In this document: positions 54,833-63,344 of the stretch, piece after piece
How positions within the stretch are numbered: position 1 is the stretch's first letter
Layout: each line of letters opens with the position of its first letter
Assembly: GCF_004402015.1 (NCBI RefSeq)
Contig: NZ_SOPW01000006.1
Location: 62,001-126,000 of the forward strand
Reading direction: 5' to 3'
Length of the DNA stretch: 64,000 nt
Source of the DNA: Filobacillus milosensis
GTDB taxonomy: Bacteria; Bacillota; Bacilli; Bacillales; Alkalibacillaceae
Notes under the pieces: generated by a model
Database searches by the model: none
Seen by the model: the letters and a program-made list of their open reading frames with translations, nothing else
What the model was told of the DNA's origin: nothing
Program-made: the position numbers and the translations under genes

Positions 54833-55105
54833 ATGTCAGATAATCATATTTATCGAAAGAAAATTGAAGATCGATTAGCAAGAATAGAAGGGCATGTTCG
54901 TTCTGTTAAAAATATGTCCAAAGATGGGCGTGAATGTGGTGAGTTATTAATTCAAATGGCTGCCATTCGTTCTGCTTTAGATAATTGTGCAAAATTAATT
55001 TTAAAAGATCATTTACAAGGATGTGTCGTTGAGGCTGTCAAGAAAGGTGACGAAGAAGAGGTTTTAGAGGATTTAAATAAAGCAATTGATCAATTTATAA
55101 GATAG
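54833..55105 (+). CDS. CsoR/FrmR-family metal-sensitive repressor
   Basis: 90 residues. DUF156 fold: RKKIEDRLARIEGHVRSVKNM, GRECGELLIQMAAIRSALDNCAKLILKDHLQGCV. The sensing residues are Cys35, His60 and Cys64, the Cys-His-Cys set of copper-type CsoR, with an extra His5 near the N-terminus that could give a nickel/InrS-like site. It controls, by position, the MATE gene 12 bases downstream. Metal or electrophile specificity is not certain. Confidence 0.88.
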   Translation: MSDNHIYRKKIEDRLARIEGHVRSVKNMSKDGRECGELLIQMAAIRSALDNCAKLILKDHLQGCVVEAVKKGDEEEVLEDLNKAIDQFIR

Positions 55106-55117
55106 AAGGGGGATTAG

Positions 55118-56500
55118 ATGTTTTTTAATTCAAAAAACATTAATACCGTTAACTCAATTAGCACTAAAGAAAAAGTCAAGATTACTTTAATATTAGCAAT
55201 GCCAGCTGTGATAGAAAATTTCTTTCAAACCATTTTAGGTTTTGTGGATACTTTATTTGTCTCCAAAATTAGTTTAACTGCTGTTTCTGCTGTGGGTGTC
55301 ACAAATGCTATTCTAGCTGTATATATCGCTGTATTTATGTCTCTAGGGGTAGCCGTCAATATTCGAGTTGCCAATTATGTTGGGGCAAAGGAGTATACAA
55401 AAGCGAGCCGAATTGCTCAACAGGCAATAATATTAGCCGCTATTGTAGGTGTGGCATTTGGTATTATCACACTCTTCTTTGCCTCGCCTTTACTCCAATT
55501 GATGGGAGTTGAAGAAAGTGTATTAGAGCAAGGGACATTATATTTTCGGATTGTGGCTATTCCTTCTGTACTCATTTCCATTATGTTTGTTTTGAGTAGC
55601 ATTCTTAGAGGAGATGGAGATACAAAAACTCCAATGAAAGTTACTATTGGGATTAATCTTTTAAACATTGCATTAGACTACATTTTAATTTTTGGATTCC
55701 TATTTATTCCGGCTTTAGGACTTGCAGGTGCAGCTATTGCAACTGTAATCTCAAGGTTAATCGGAGCCCTTGCTCTAATTCTATATTTAAAACGTTCAAA
55801 AACATTGAATTTTATTAAAAAGAATTGGAAATTTCATCGAAGTCAGCAATGGGACTTGTTAACTCTTGGATCTCCTGTAGCTGCTGAACGATTAGTGATG
55901 CGAATAGGTCAAGTGTTATACTTTGGTTTTGTCGTAATATTAGGCACCAATACATTTGCTGCCCACCAAATTGCTGGAAGTATTGAAATATTTTCTTATA
56001 TGATTGCCAATGGATTTGCGACAGCAGCAACTATTTTAGTCGGCCAGAGTTTAGGCGCTAATCAATATAGTGACGCCAAACAGTATGCCAAGATAGCAAC
56101 CCTCTTAGGAATAGGATTAATGACAATGGTTGGTTTTTTCCTATTCTTCCTCGGAGGCTGGGTAGGAAGTTTCTTCACGGACAAACCAGATGTCATACAA
56201 GAAATTCAAATAGCGTTACAAATTGATGCCTTCATTCAACCTATCCTAGCTGTGGTTTTAATCTTAACAGGTGTATTTAATGGAGGAAGTAATACCAAAT
56301 ATCCTATGTATATTACTGCTATTGGTATTTGGGGAATTAGAACCGTTTTTGTTTATCTTTTAGGAATTACACTCGGCTTAGGAATTGCTGGGGTATGGAT
56401 TGCTATTGGTTTAGATAATCTATTCCGTGCTATCTTACTATGGTATCGATTTAAAAAAGATAATTGGGTGAAGATGGAACCTTCGCAAATTAGTGCATAG
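55118..56500 (+). CDS. MATE family efflux transporter
   Basis: 460 residues, 12 membrane helices in two bundles, with the MATE repeats (LAMPAVIENFFQTILGFVDTLFVSKISLTAVSAVGVTNAI and AAERLVMRIGQVLYFGFVVILGTNTFAAHQIAGSIEIF). Exports cationic compounds by Na+ or H+ antiport. Part of an operon with the CsoR-type repressor, so its substrate may be linked to the repressor's inducer. NorM versus DinF subgroup is not resolved. Confidence 0.92.
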   Translation: MFFNSKNINTVNSISTKEKVKITLILAMPAVIENFFQTILGFVDTLFVSKISLTAVSAVGVTNAILAVYIAVFMSLGVAVNIRVANYVGAKEYTKASRIAQQAIILAAIVGVAFGIITLFFASPLLQLMGVEESVLEQGTLYFRIVAIPSVLISIMFVLSSILRGDGDTKTPMKVTIGINLLNIALDYILIFGFLFIPALGLAGAAIATVISRLIGALALILYLKRSKTLNFIKKNWKFHRSQQWDLLTLGSPVAAERLVMRIGQVLYFGFVVILGTNTFAAHQIAGSIEIFSYMIANGFATAATILVGQSLGANQYSDAKQYAKIATLLGIGLMTMVGFFLFFLGGWVGSFFTDKPDVIQEIQIALQIDAFIQPILAVVLILTGVFNGGSNTKYPMYITAIGIWGIRTVFVYLLGITLGLGIAGVWIAIGLDNLFRAILLWYRFKKDNWVKMEPSQISA

Positions 56501-56523
56501 TTTTAGCTATGACGTAACCATGA

Positions 56524-56554
56524 AAACCAACTTCTATTACAGGAGTTGGTTTTT
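56524..56554 (+). terminator. Terminator after the MATE gene
   Basis: AACCAACT/AGTTGGTT stem with U run. Confidence 0.85.
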
Positions 56555-56563
56555 CATTTAAAA

Positions 56564-57589
56564 TTATTTATTATTTAAAGGTTTTATATAAATGGGTTGT
56601 CTTAAAATTTTTTCTAATCTATTTTTCAAATTAGTTAAATGGTCTATATCAACTTGGTAAGGGCTCATATAGCGAAAAGTTAAGTAACCTGTTTCATTGG
56701 TTGCCTCTTGGTCCACATAAACCTTAGGAGTATGATGTTTAAAATATTTCACTAAGTGTGCTTTAACGTTTTGAAAAGAATTAATATCCCTTTGATTTAA
56801 TAAAACTGATACCTCTTCTTCTAAGTGGACCGCTTCAGTATAAAATTGTTCAATGAATTGCTCATCATAAAATCTCTTCTTAACGTTATCTTGATGCTTA
56901 ACTGGAACTTCACTCCACAATGCCTTACCTAAAGAATAATAATTCAACCCTTCCTCTGGTTTATAATGCAGCCTTGCCTCTATCTGAGTAATCTCCAGTT
57001 TTTCTTTTGTTGTTAAATTCATTTCTTTTAGTGTTTCCTTTTGAGAATACGAAGCCCAGCCTTCATTCATTAATTTCGTCTTTTGAATCGTGCGAAAATA
57101 CTCGGCTTCATATGTTATTTCTTTTATTAGATCTAACTGCCATGATTCAAACCATTGACGTTGGGAATATAGATAATCTAAAGGATTCATGTAGCGAGGA
57201 TTTTTAGATGAATCGCATATTTCTGCTAGTTCTCTTATTGTGATAATGAAGTGATCTAATTCTTCTTTCTCAACTTGATCATATAAAGACATGACATAAT
57301 CAAATGTTACTCTTGGTTTTGTCAATTTCTTTAATTTGATATGAGCATTTACGAATTCTAAATGCCCTTTACAATGAGCGAGACTAAATAAGTTTTCAGT
57401 ATTTGAGTTTTGTTTATTTAAATAAATTCTACAGGTGCTGTCGATTTCAAAAATCTCGTGGACTGGCTTTGTTGATTCTGATCCAGTCAAATATCGATTT
57501 CGATAGCCCCGTGATTGCATTTCTGCCATTTCTTCAGAAGTAAGGTAATGAATTTCATAACTTGTCATCTTCATCCCCATATCGAGCAT
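56564..57589 (-). CDS. Short divergent SpoVR-like protein
   Basis: 341 residues. The middle is clearly SpoVR-like: PLDYLYSQRQWFESWQLDLIKEITYEAEYF, then KLMNEGWASYSQKETLKEMNLT and GLNYYSLGKALWSEV; the N-terminal part has SLAHCKGHLEFVNAHIKLKK, which lines up with the AHCDFFKNN part of SpoVR as I recall it. SpoVR proteins are about 460-500 residues, so this is a reduced form that lacks mainly the N-terminal and inter-domain parts. SpoVR is involved in spore cortex or coat. SD AGGAGGGG is strong and abuts the U run of the terminator of the upstream gene. Confidence 0.75.
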   Translation of the reverse strand: MLDMGMKMTSYEIHYLTSEEMAEMQSRGYRNRYLTGSESTKPVHEIFEIDSTCRIYLNKQNSNTENLFSLAHCKGHLEFVNAHIKLKKLTKPRVTFDYVMSLYDQVEKEELDHFIITIRELAEICDSSKNPRYMNPLDYLYSQRQWFESWQLDLIKEITYEAEYFRTIQKTKLMNEGWASYSQKETLKEMNLTTKEKLEITQIEARLHYKPEEGLNYYSLGKALWSEVPVKHQDNVKKRFYDEQFIEQFYTEAVHLEEEVSVLLNQRDINSFQNVKAHLVKYFKHHTPKVYVDQEATNETGYLTFRYMSPYQVDIDHLTNLKNRLEKILRQPIYIKPLNNK

Positions 57590-57602
57590 TAATTCCCCTC
57601 CT

Positions 57603-57643
57603 AAAAAAACTCAGATGAAGTTGAAAATGACTTCATCTGAGTT
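57603..57643 (-). terminator. Terminator between YhcN-like gene and spoVR-like gene
   Basis: 14-bp perfect stem (57608-57621 with 57630-57643), 8-base loop and seven U on the minus strand. It ends next to the SD of the SpoVR-like gene. Confidence 0.9.
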
Positions 57644-57654
57644 CTGAATAGTTA

Positions 57655-58260
57655 TTATCGTTCTAAGTTAGGAAAAATTCGCTGAATCATATCATTAAAT
57701 TCTTCAAAGAATCCTTCAACAGGATCTCCATTTCTAACATCGCCAGCATAATTGTCCATCATATCGAAGAACTTCGGATTAGCTGAAACATAGACATTAT
57801 CGATATCATCGTTTGCTGATTTCACAACATCTGCAACTTGTTTCTTAATACGATCATCGACTTCACCGTCTGTATTGTCACCTTTTAATGAAACAGCGAC
57901 ATAAGCATTATTGTCTCCTGCTAATACATATGCATCGTCGACCTCATTTATTTCATTTGCCACTTTTTCAGCAGCACGATCGGCAACTTCATAATTGTTC
58001 TCTCCGTTACGGATGGTATTACGGTCGTTATCCTCTTGTGTACGATCTTCATTGACATCAATCATATCAATTCGGTTCGTACGGCCATCATTATTTTCGA
58101 AAAGCTCATTACCACGATTATTACCATCGTTGTAACGTGTTTGCTGAGTATCCATGTTATTCATGCCATTATCGTTATTGTCTAACCCCTCATCCATGCC
58201 CTGACAAGCAGTTACCATCATTAGCATTGCACCAAAAGTAATCATTAAAGAAAAACGCAT
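57655..58260 (-). CDS. YhcN/YlaJ-type sporulation lipoprotein
   Basis: 201 residues. Lipoprotein signal MLMMVTACQGM (Cys19), a long Asn/Asp/Gly-rich region (about 25-85) and a C-terminal YhcN domain (VADRAAEKVANEINEVDDAYVLAGDNNAYVAVSLKGD... VADVVKSANDDIDNVYVSANPKFFDMM). In Bacillus YhcN is a forespore-made inner-membrane protein involved in germination or outgrowth. The low-complexity region is unusually Asn-rich. Confidence 0.85.
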   Translation of the reverse strand: MRFSLMITFGAMLMMVTACQGMDEGLDNNDNGMNNMDTQQTRYNDGNNRGNELFENNDGRTNRIDMIDVNEDRTQEDNDRNTIRNGENNYEVADRAAEKVANEINEVDDAYVLAGDNNAYVAVSLKGDNTDGEVDDRIKKQVADVVKSANDDIDNVYVSANPKFFDMMDNYAGDVRNGDPVEGFFEEFNDMIQRIFPNLER

Positions 58261-58345
58261 ACTCGTCTCCTCCTTTCTTCATGATTTACTCATAGTATGA
58301 AAAAAGAAGGGTCTGAATATGCTTAATTATTGTTGGAAAAAAGTT

Positions 58346-58993
58346 CTACTTATTATTAAGATGTTTCACACCAAACAAAGCCGCTTGTGTGCGGTCGTGA
58401 ACTTCTAATTTGGATAAAATATTGGATATATGAGTTTTGACAGTTTTTTCTGTCACATATAATGCTTGAGCAATTTCTTTGTTTGACTGACCTTTCATAA
58501 TTTCTTGTAAAACTTCTAGTTCACGTTTAGTTAACTCATCTAACCGTTTTTTTTCTTCAGATAATGATTGGTCTTTTTTAATATGCTTAAATAAATGAAC
58601 AGCTGCTTTTTCATCAATCATTTCTTCATTGTTGTATACATTCTCTATGGCTTTTGCTAATTTTTCTGGATTTGAATCTTTAAGCAAATATCCACTGGCA
58701 CCGTTTTGTATCGCAGCAACGACATATTCATCGTTTAAAAAGCTGGTTAAAATCAAAACGTGTGTATCAAGATATTTTGATTTTATTTCTTTTGTTGTTT
58801 CGACGCCATCCATACCAGGCATTTGGATGTCTAATACACAAACATCAACAGATTGATGTTGTAAGAAGTCAAGTGCTTCTTTACCATTCGATGCTTCTCC
58901 AACGACTTCAATATGTTCGATAGTATTAAGAAAATAAATCAGACCTTTTCGAACAACTTCATGATCGTCCACTAATAATACTTTAATCCCCAT
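58346..58993 (-). CDS. AirR/YhcZ-type response regulator
   Basis: 215 residues. Receiver domain with Asp55 as phospho-site (VCVLDIQMPGMDG) and LuxR-type HTH (LTKRELEVLQEIMKGQSNKEIAQALYVTEKTVKTHISNILSKLEVHDRTQAALFG). Last gene of a six-gene unit, 4 bases after its kinase. Pairs with the GAF kinase; LiaR at 5731-6375 is a paralogue with the same HTH. Confidence 0.88.
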   Translation of the reverse strand: MGIKVLLVDDHEVVRKGLIYFLNTIEHIEVVGEASNGKEALDFLQHQSVDVCVLDIQMPGMDGVETTKEIKSKYLDTHVLILTSFLNDEYVVAAIQNGASGYLLKDSNPEKLAKAIENVYNNEEMIDEKAAVHLFKHIKKDQSLSEEKKRLDELTKRELEVLQEIMKGQSNKEIAQALYVTEKTVKTHISNILSKLEVHDRTQAALFGVKHLNNK

Positions 58994-58997
58994 TTAA

Positions 58998-60440
58998 TCA
59001 CCTTCTTTTTATTGGAATAGAAATGGTGATAGATACACCGTCTCCCTTGCTGGATTCAATTTGGATATGTCCGTTTAGATTGTAAACACGATCTTGCATG
59101 CCAGATATTCCATAATTGTTGGAATTAGTCTCCATATTAAATCCTGCACCCTGATCTGTTATGGAAAATTTGATTTCGTCATACTCTCTAATTAATTCTA
59201 CATTAGCTTTTTGAGTGTTTGCGTGTTTATAAATATTGTGAAGTGCTTCTCGTCCAATTTTATATAAGTTCTCTTCAATGTAAGGTGGGATATTAGATGA
59301 ACCTTTTGCATTGGTATTTAATTCGATATTTAATTGCTTCGCATAATCATCTAATGCACGTAGTAGTCCCTGTTCTAACACTTGTGATTTCTTATTTTCA
59401 ATTAATTCCCGCATTTCTTTTAAAGCCTGTGAGGCTAATTGATTCAAGTCATCAATTGGTTCATTAAGCTCTTTATTATCATTCATGACTTTGAGTGCGC
59501 TAGACGTTGCTGTCATGGAGTATAGTAGCTGGTTAACCGTATCATGAAGTTCTTGAGCTAGCATTTCACGTTCTTGTAACTGAATAATTTCTCTTTCTCT
59601 TCTTTTGATGGAGATGTCTTTTAGCGTTAACTCAATATTCTGACCTAGTAAGGTATATATTTCTTTTTCAACAGAGCTGAGTAATTGATCACTATAAATA
59701 AAAATCTCACCATTTAACTGATTAATTTTATATTCAAATAGATGCTCAGTTCGATTTCCATATAAACACTGAATTGATTGACTGTTAATTTCTATTCCGG
59801 AAATATGAAGTTTCCCTACAAGGTCTTGATTAATATAGTTTTCTAAGTCAGGTAAATAATCGATTGATCTCATAGCTGTAGAAAGCTTATGTAAGGTCTG
59901 AAGGTTGTTATTTCTTTTTTCCTCTAGTTCAAACAAATCAATTCTTTTTAATGCGTGTGTCACTTGTAAAGCAATTGATTGCAAGAGTTCTAATTCACTC
60001 TCTTCGAATTGATCACGATGAGGAGCGGAAACATTAAAGACACCATACCTTTTATTTTCACTGATAATCGGCACGGTTGCATGGTGTGTAAATCCGCCCG
60101 TATCAAATTTTGATTCCTGAATAGCTTCCTCTAATCGTTTACAAGTCATGATATTAATGGCTTCATTTAATCGCTGCTGTCGATACTTTGATAAACAGTA
60201 ACAAGAATCACTTCCACACATTGGAGCTTTATCATCCACTAACAAAGCTTCAGGTAATCCTGAATCAGCCGCTAGTGTCATATCTGGACCATCACCCAGA
60301 AAGATCCACCCCGCTTCAAAATGTGTTATATCAAGGAAAGAATCAAGCACAGTCTGGAGCATCGATTCCCGCTCATATGATTGATTTAAAACTTCAGCAA
60401 TTGTCTTTAACGTCTTCGTTTGATTGTAATCAGAGATCAT
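58998..60440 (-). CDS. GAF-domain histidine kinase with Cys cluster, AirS/YhcY type
   Basis: 480 residues, no membrane helices. An N-terminal GAF domain (about 20-165) contains Cys75, Cys80, Cys82 and Cys100 (C-X4-C-X-C-X17-C), then a coiled linker, a HisKA_3 domain with His299 (LAQELHDTVNQLLYSM) and HATPase (IGREALHNIYKHANTQKANVELI... DQGAGFNM... YGISGMQDRVYNLNG). The cysteine spacing closely matches the [Fe-S] site of staphylococcal AirS (5 and 2 residues in both, then 18 here against about 14), an oxygen/redox sensor. The cytoplasmic location fits that role. Fe-S binding here is inferred. Confidence 0.85.
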   Translation of the reverse strand: MISDYNQTKTLKTIAEVLNQSYERESMLQTVLDSFLDITHFEAGWIFLGDGPDMTLAADSGLPEALLVDDKAPMCGSDSCYCLSKYRQQRLNEAINIMTCKRLEEAIQESKFDTGGFTHHATVPIISENKRYGVFNVSAPHRDQFEESELELLQSIALQVTHALKRIDLFELEEKRNNNLQTLHKLSTAMRSIDYLPDLENYINQDLVGKLHISGIEINSQSIQCLYGNRTEHLFEYKINQLNGEIFIYSDQLLSSVEKEIYTLLGQNIELTLKDISIKRREREIIQLQEREMLAQELHDTVNQLLYSMTATSSALKVMNDNKELNEPIDDLNQLASQALKEMRELIENKKSQVLEQGLLRALDDYAKQLNIELNTNAKGSSNIPPYIEENLYKIGREALHNIYKHANTQKANVELIREYDEIKFSITDQGAGFNMETNSNNYGISGMQDRVYNLNGHIQIESSKGDGVSITISIPIKRR

Positions 60441-60444
60441 TATT

Positions 60445-61137
60445 TCACCTACTTAAATCGACATCGAACATTTTCTTTAATGCATTTGAGCCACTTTTAA
60501 TATTTGCATAAGGAACTGCATTCCAGTTGACCTGATCCAACATCTCACCTTGATCTAAGATCCACATCGATGGCTTTAATTGATTGATGACATACCAATC
60601 ATGAGTTATAAATACTATCGTAGTCCCTTGAGCATTTAAATGGTTTAACCATTTTAACATATCATATTTAGTGGCTAAATCAACGCCGACAAATGCTTCA
60701 TCCAAGAATAAGATTTCAGGCTGATGAATAACACCCACAGCTAAATTTACCTTTCGTTTCATCCCTCCGCTAAGTTGATTAATACGCTTATTTAAAATAT
60801 CTTTAAGCCCTAATTCTTTGATCATTACTTCAACAAAGTCAGTAGAGGTTTGTTTAGTTAATTTCTGATAATATTTTATTTGGTCTTTTACTGTTAATCC
60901 ATCGAACAAGGCAATTTGTTGTGGAACATAGCCAATTGGATTTTTCTTATGAAATTGAACAGATCGTTTACCCCTGGATGGTTTATTTAAACCCGCCATA
61001 ATTTTCATTAATGTGGATTTTCCTGCGCCGTTTGGACCAAATAAAGTGATACAATCCCCTTTATTGATCCTGCCATCAATCTGATTCAATAGATATTGTC
61101 TTTTTTTCTTATATGAAATACCTTCTAATGTAATCAC
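60445..61137 (-). CDS. ABC exporter ATPase
   Basis: 230 residues from GTG at 61137, which follows GAGGAGAG by 5 bases; a longer frame to 61188 would overlap the permease gene. Walker A GPNGAGKST, signature LSGGMKRKV, Walker B ILFLDEAF and His-switch ITHDW. The C-terminus is short. It drives the two ABC-2 permeases encoded upstream, and is followed 4 bases later by the kinase gene. Confidence 0.92.
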   Translation of the reverse strand: MITLEGISYKKKRQYLLNQIDGRINKGDCITLFGPNGAGKSTLMKIMAGLNKPSRGKRSVQFHKKNPIGYVPQQIALFDGLTVKDQIKYYQKLTKQTSTDFVEVMIKELGLKDILNKRINQLSGGMKRKVNLAVGVIHQPEILFLDEAFVGVDLATKYDMLKWLNHLNAQGTTIVFITHDWYVINQLKPSMWILDQGEMLDQVNWNAVPYANIKSGSNALKKMFDVDLSR

Positions 61138-61148
61138 GATATCTCTCC

Positions 61149-62153
61149 TCATAATAAAATCCAGCTTGGCAGGAATAGCTTTGTCCACCAGGAATGATTA
61201 AGTATTTGGAAGAACAGCAAAAAGAATACAACAGATGACGTCATACCGTAGCCTAATGTCAGTGCCCATAAAGTTTCTTTTTTGTTAATTATAAAAGTAA
61301 GAAGCAAGTAACCAAAAACGGATACAAGTATTATACCTATATCAACTAATAAACTTAATAAGTAAACTTGCGATAAAAATACCCATTGTATACTGATAAC
61401 CAAAATAAGTCCCAAAGTACCAATAATTAAACCGGTTAGTAATAACCAACTCGTTCGCAAAGAATTAGTTTTTGAAATAACTTTTAAACGACCTGAAATA
61501 TGTTGTTCTTTCCATTCGAGCATCATTTTTGTGAAAAAAGAGCTAACAATCATTAAGTACAGCCATGTCAGCCAGCGCATTAAATAGTACTGGTCTGAAG
61601 AATCATTCTCTGACATATCACTGCTTATTTGTTGAAAATTCATTTGGAAAATAGGCTCTGGTTCAAAATATCTCAGACCAAATTCAAACATCTCTTCCCA
61701 ATTCTCTTCTGAATCGTAATTTTGCACCACGTTCGCTGCTTCTGCTCGAACAGCCCTAGTCATAATAGATGATGCTAATTGTTCTTTAAATAAGCCATCA
61801 AACAAACTTCGGTCATTCCGGTACCACTTGATTTGTCCTTCAAGATCACTCCACATGATTAATTCTTTTAAATTTTCAGGGAGCACAAAAATTGCCTCTA
61901 CCTCACCACGTTCTAAAGCTTTCAATGGGATTTCCGATGTTCGAGTTAAGTTAAACGTGTCGTCAACTTCTATTTCACTTAACAACTCATCTGTAATAGT
62001 CTGGTTATAAGGATCTACTAACACGACTGGAACCTTTAAATCATCCACCGTATCCTGAAAATAGTTCACCCAAATTAACCCTAATAAGATAGGAATAAGC
62101 AATAACAATATAAATGTGATTCGTTGTTTAAGTAATGCTTTTAAAACAATCAT
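61149..62153 (-). CDS. ABC-2 type permease, second subunit
   Basis: 334 residues. TM1 (ITFILLLLIPILLGLIWVNY), an extracellular region of about 150 residues, then TM helices from about 190 to the C-terminus. Overlaps the preceding permease gene by 4 bases and is followed by the ATPase 11 bases later. Similar in layout to the first permease at 62150-63328. Confidence 0.85.
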   Translation of the reverse strand: MIVLKALLKQRITFILLLLIPILLGLIWVNYFQDTVDDLKVPVVLVDPYNQTITDELLSEIEVDDTFNLTRTSEIPLKALERGEVEAIFVLPENLKELIMWSDLEGQIKWYRNDRSLFDGLFKEQLASSIMTRAVRAEAANVVQNYDSEENWEEMFEFGLRYFEPEPIFQMNFQQISSDMSENDSSDQYYLMRWLTWLYLMIVSSFFTKMMLEWKEQHISGRLKVISKTNSLRTSWLLLTGLIIGTLGLILVISIQWVFLSQVYLLSLLVDIGIILVSVFGYLLLTFIINKKETLWALTLGYGMTSSVVFFLLFFQILNHSWWTKLFLPSWILL

Positions 62154-63328
62154 GCTCTTGACCCCACCTTTCTAAAGGGCAAGATCAGTCCTATTAGGAT
62201 CAAAAACCCAACTATAAGCTGGAGCCAAATCTTAATTGGCAACGTATGCTCTATCCAAATTTTATTAAATGCAACATAAATCAAACTAAACATACTAACT
62301 TGATCTGTTAGATAAGACGGTGGAATAATTACACCGCTTATGATCAAAAACATCACACTTAATAATAAAAACATGACATAGCCTAACACCATCTGTTTTA
62401 AAACAAGATGTGAGAACAAGTAAATAAACGATAAAAGTAGAACCACAATTAACCATTGGACTAAAATCAACCAATTAAAACTCACTGTATTAAAAAGTAG
62501 TTCAATCAGTCCCCAAGAAATAAACCCAACATATAGAATGAGAAAACTTATATGGAAAAACATTTTAGCTAAGTATTGATCAATTTTTGTAACAGAAATG
62601 AGCCTTAAACGATCTTGTATGATGGGTTGATCTTTGCGGTTAAAGGTTAATGTCAACATTATGTATGTAAGTAACAATAAAATAGATACTGTGGCCAAAT
62701 ATAAATTGGTACTCCAAGCAAGCAGCCCTTGCTCTGTCGAACCCTTTTCCGTAAATAGTTTGTTACGATCTAAGGCATACATTGTGAAATGTATAGTCAT
62801 TTGTTGACTCCATCGACGTCGTTCGTCTTTCTCTTCAATGTCTTGTATGTAAAAATGATTGACAGTGTTAACCCCAGTCTGTGCAGCAGTAATATAATCT
62901 TGGCCGCTCTCAAAAAGGATATAAGCTAAATTAGAAGCCAATGGCATATCTTCATTTAAATAGACATTAATCGTCTCGTTAACACCACTTCTTAATTGCT
63001 TTGTAAACCCTTCTGGAACTTGCACAATCGCTGCATAAGAATCTGGGTTTTCTAAGTAATACTCAATGGTCCGTTCCCCTTTTATAAATTCAACATCACC
63101 ATCAATGGTATCGTCTTTTTGTAGTTGCTTGATTAAAGCATTAGTTTCAAACGTTTGATCTTCATCTAGTACTACAATTTTAACTGAATCTAATTCTTCT
63201 TGAGCATATGAATAGATAAACAAACCTAAGACACCTACTAATGCAATAGGAAAGATTAGCACAAATAAGAAAAGGCCAGGATGCTTAAACATTCGCTTCC
63301 ATTCATATCGCCATAGATGAAAAATCAT
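62150..63328 (-). CDS. ABC-2 type permease, first subunit
   Basis: 392 residues. TM1 (PGLFLFVLIFPIALVGVLGLFIYSYA), a 160-residue external domain, then five helices (about 205-390). This is the pattern of drug or peptide exporters such as LnrM/LnrN. The pair suggests a heterodimeric channel. Substrate unknown. Confidence 0.85.
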   Translation of the reverse strand: MIFHLWRYEWKRMFKHPGLFLFVLIFPIALVGVLGLFIYSYAQEELDSVKIVVLDEDQTFETNALIKQLQKDDTIDGDVEFIKGERTIEYYLENPDSYAAIVQVPEGFTKQLRSGVNETINVYLNEDMPLASNLAYILFESGQDYITAAQTGVNTVNHFYIQDIEEKDERRRWSQQMTIHFTMYALDRNKLFTEKGSTEQGLLAWSTNLYLATVSILLLLTYIMLTLTFNRKDQPIIQDRLRLISVTKIDQYLAKMFFHISFLILYVGFISWGLIELLFNTVSFNWLILVQWLIVVLLLSFIYLFSHLVLKQMVLGYVMFLLLSVMFLIISGVIIPPSYLTDQVSMFSLIYVAFNKIWIEHTLPIKIWLQLIVGFLILIGLILPFRKVGSRA

Positions 63329-63344
63329 GCACCTGCCCCCTTCA

